A DNA stretch of 16,960 bases. Origin: Gammaproteobacteria bacterium. GTDB lineage: Bacteria; Pseudomonadota; Gammaproteobacteria; Chromatiales; Chromatiaceae. A program made the translations under genes and the position numbers. How positions within the stretch are numbered: position 1 is the stretch's first letter; each line of letters starts with the position of its first letter. Location: positions 1 through 16,960 of the forward strand of contig JABDQZ010000277.1 in assembly GCA_013041975.1 (NCBI GenBank). The letters run 5' to 3'. Below are positions 16,336-16,960 of this stretch, one piece after another. Under the pieces are notes generated by a model, which saw only the letters and a list, made by a program, of their open reading frames with translations, was not told the origin of the DNA and did no database searches.

Positions 16336-16627
16336 CGTAGTAAGTATCCTTTCGCTTGAGGAAGATGCCGAGAATCTTCGCCAGGGCTACCATGCCGGCG
16401 CAGGTAATGAAGCCGTACCAGCCATAGAAGCCAAAGCTGCCATCGAGGACGAATCCCTGTTCCTCGAAATACAGGTGGTGATGAATGAAGAATTCCGGCA
16501 GCAAAACAAGCAACAGAATCACGATCTGGATAATCCACAGCTTGGGCAGATTTTCTTTACGATAGAGCCAGTGTTTGCGTTCAGACTGGTCGCTATGATC
16601 CTGAGTATCTTCTGTTGATGTCTTCAT
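16328..16627 (-). CDS. Small two-TM membrane protein of the antiporter operon
   Basis: The 99-residue protein has a charged N-terminus, TM1 at about residues 30-48, a short loop starting HHHLYFEEQ, TM2 at about 65-90 (GFYGWYGFITCAGMVALAKIL), and a basic/acidic tail ending KRKDTYYDE. Small proteins with this shape and a C-terminal YYD-like tail are, to my recollection, often found between MrpD-like genes in proteobacteria, so it is probably an accessory subunit of the complex. The function is unknown. Its ATG overlaps the upstream stop (TGATG), and its stop lies 8 nt inside the start of the downstream 561-residue gene. This is tight translational coupling, which supports it as a real gene. Confidence 0.8.
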   Translation of the reverse strand: MKTSTEDTQDHSDQSERKHWLYRKENLPKLWIIQIVILLLVLLPEFFIHHHLYFEEQGFVLDGSFGFYGWYGFITCAGMVALAKILGIFLKRKDTYYDE

Positions 16628-16960
16628 CAGCCATTCACCATCTGTTCAACGAGTGCCAGCGGAACACCCGGGAAAAAGAAAATCAACCACGTAGCCGAAG
16701 CCGTTATGAGTAACGCAAGTACAATCGGCAAAGGCGCCTCACCATGCTGTCCATGCGAATGCTGTGGGTCTTCCTCCTTGAAAAAGGCCACGTAGACAAT
16801 TGGCATGAAGTACGCCGCGTTGAGTAGCGTCGAAATCACTAGTGCAGCCACTGCGACCCAGTGTTCCGACTGAAAAGCCCCGCCGAGTAAATACCATTTG
16901 GAAATAAAACCCGCAAAAGGGGGTGCGCCGATCATCGAAACCGCGCCGACCGCAAATGCC
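16627..16960 (-). CDS. MrpD/NuoM-like antiporter subunit, C-terminal fragment (start outside window)
   Basis: The frame is open to the window edge; the internal ATG at 16935 is only a Met inside the conserved stretch. The visible 110 residues begin AFAVGAVSMIGAPPFAGFISKWYLLGG, the typical TM12 region with the conserved Lys of the NuoM/MrpD family. Two further hydrophobic helices follow, and between them a His-rich loop (HSHGQHGEAP) common in MnhD-type proteins. This is therefore a second, separate D-like subunit upstream of the 561-residue one. Its TGA overlaps the ATG of the small membrane protein gene (TGATG), so the three genes form one operon read leftward. Confidence 0.9.
   Translation of the reverse strand, partial: AFAVGAVSMIGAPPFAGFISKWYLLGGAFQSEHWVAVAALVISTLLNAAYFMPIVYVAFFKEEDPQHSHGQHGEAPLPIVLALLITASATWLIFFFPGVPLALVEQMVNG

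Overview
The window looks like chromosomal DNA of a motile, Gram-negative gammaproteobacterium of moderate to low GC. The basis is family-level only: an AsmA-like DUF748 envelope protein, a HAMP-type chemoreceptor, a YjfB-like motility protein, a PilZ protein, a gnd-zwf pair and an Mrp/Mnh-type antiporter locus. The species cannot be named from the sequence. A methylotroph or sulfur oxidiser with gnd-zwf pairing is conceivable but unproven. No tRNA, rRNA, CRISPR array, insertion sequence or phage gene was seen.

Layout. Bases 1-978 hold the 3' end of a DUF748 (AsmA-like) gene. It converges on a large methyl-accepting chemotaxis protein gene (989-3040, minus). A 201-bp divergent spacer follows, carrying three perfect TCAGCTT repeats and a FliA-like promoter candidate facing the chemoreceptor. 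Next on the plus strand come a small secreted His-rich protein, a small YjfB-like putative motility protein and an EamA/DMT permease. The permease converges on the minus-strand gnd-zwf operon (4747-7278), the oxidative pentose-phosphate module. After a 290-bp divergent spacer, an HD-domain phosphohydrolase-like gene and a PilZ (c-di-GMP receptor) gene overlap by 8 nt. They converge, with a 4-nt overlap, on a 596-residue radical SAM protein of unknown function (8913-10703, minus). Divergent from that gene lies a 1246-residue exported TPR-CHAT protein with an intact caspase-like His/Cys pair (10857-14597). The right end (14650-16960, minus) is an antiporter operon: the end of one MrpD/NuoM-like subunit, a two-TM small protein and a complete 561-residue MrpD/NuoM-like subunit, all translationally coupled.

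How the genes work together. The left half is themed on motility, signalling and envelope (chemoreceptor, YjfB-like protein and, further right, the PilZ protein). gnd-zwf makes reducing power from glucose-6-phosphate. The right-end operon is a proton/cation-translocating membrane complex. The least explained part is 8913-14597, where a radical SAM protein lacking obvious auxiliary cluster motifs is divergent from an exported caspase-like TPR-CHAT protein. Spacing between convergent genes is very tight throughout, with 10 nt, 2 nt and a 4-nt overlap at the three closest pairs, leaving no room for conventional terminators there.
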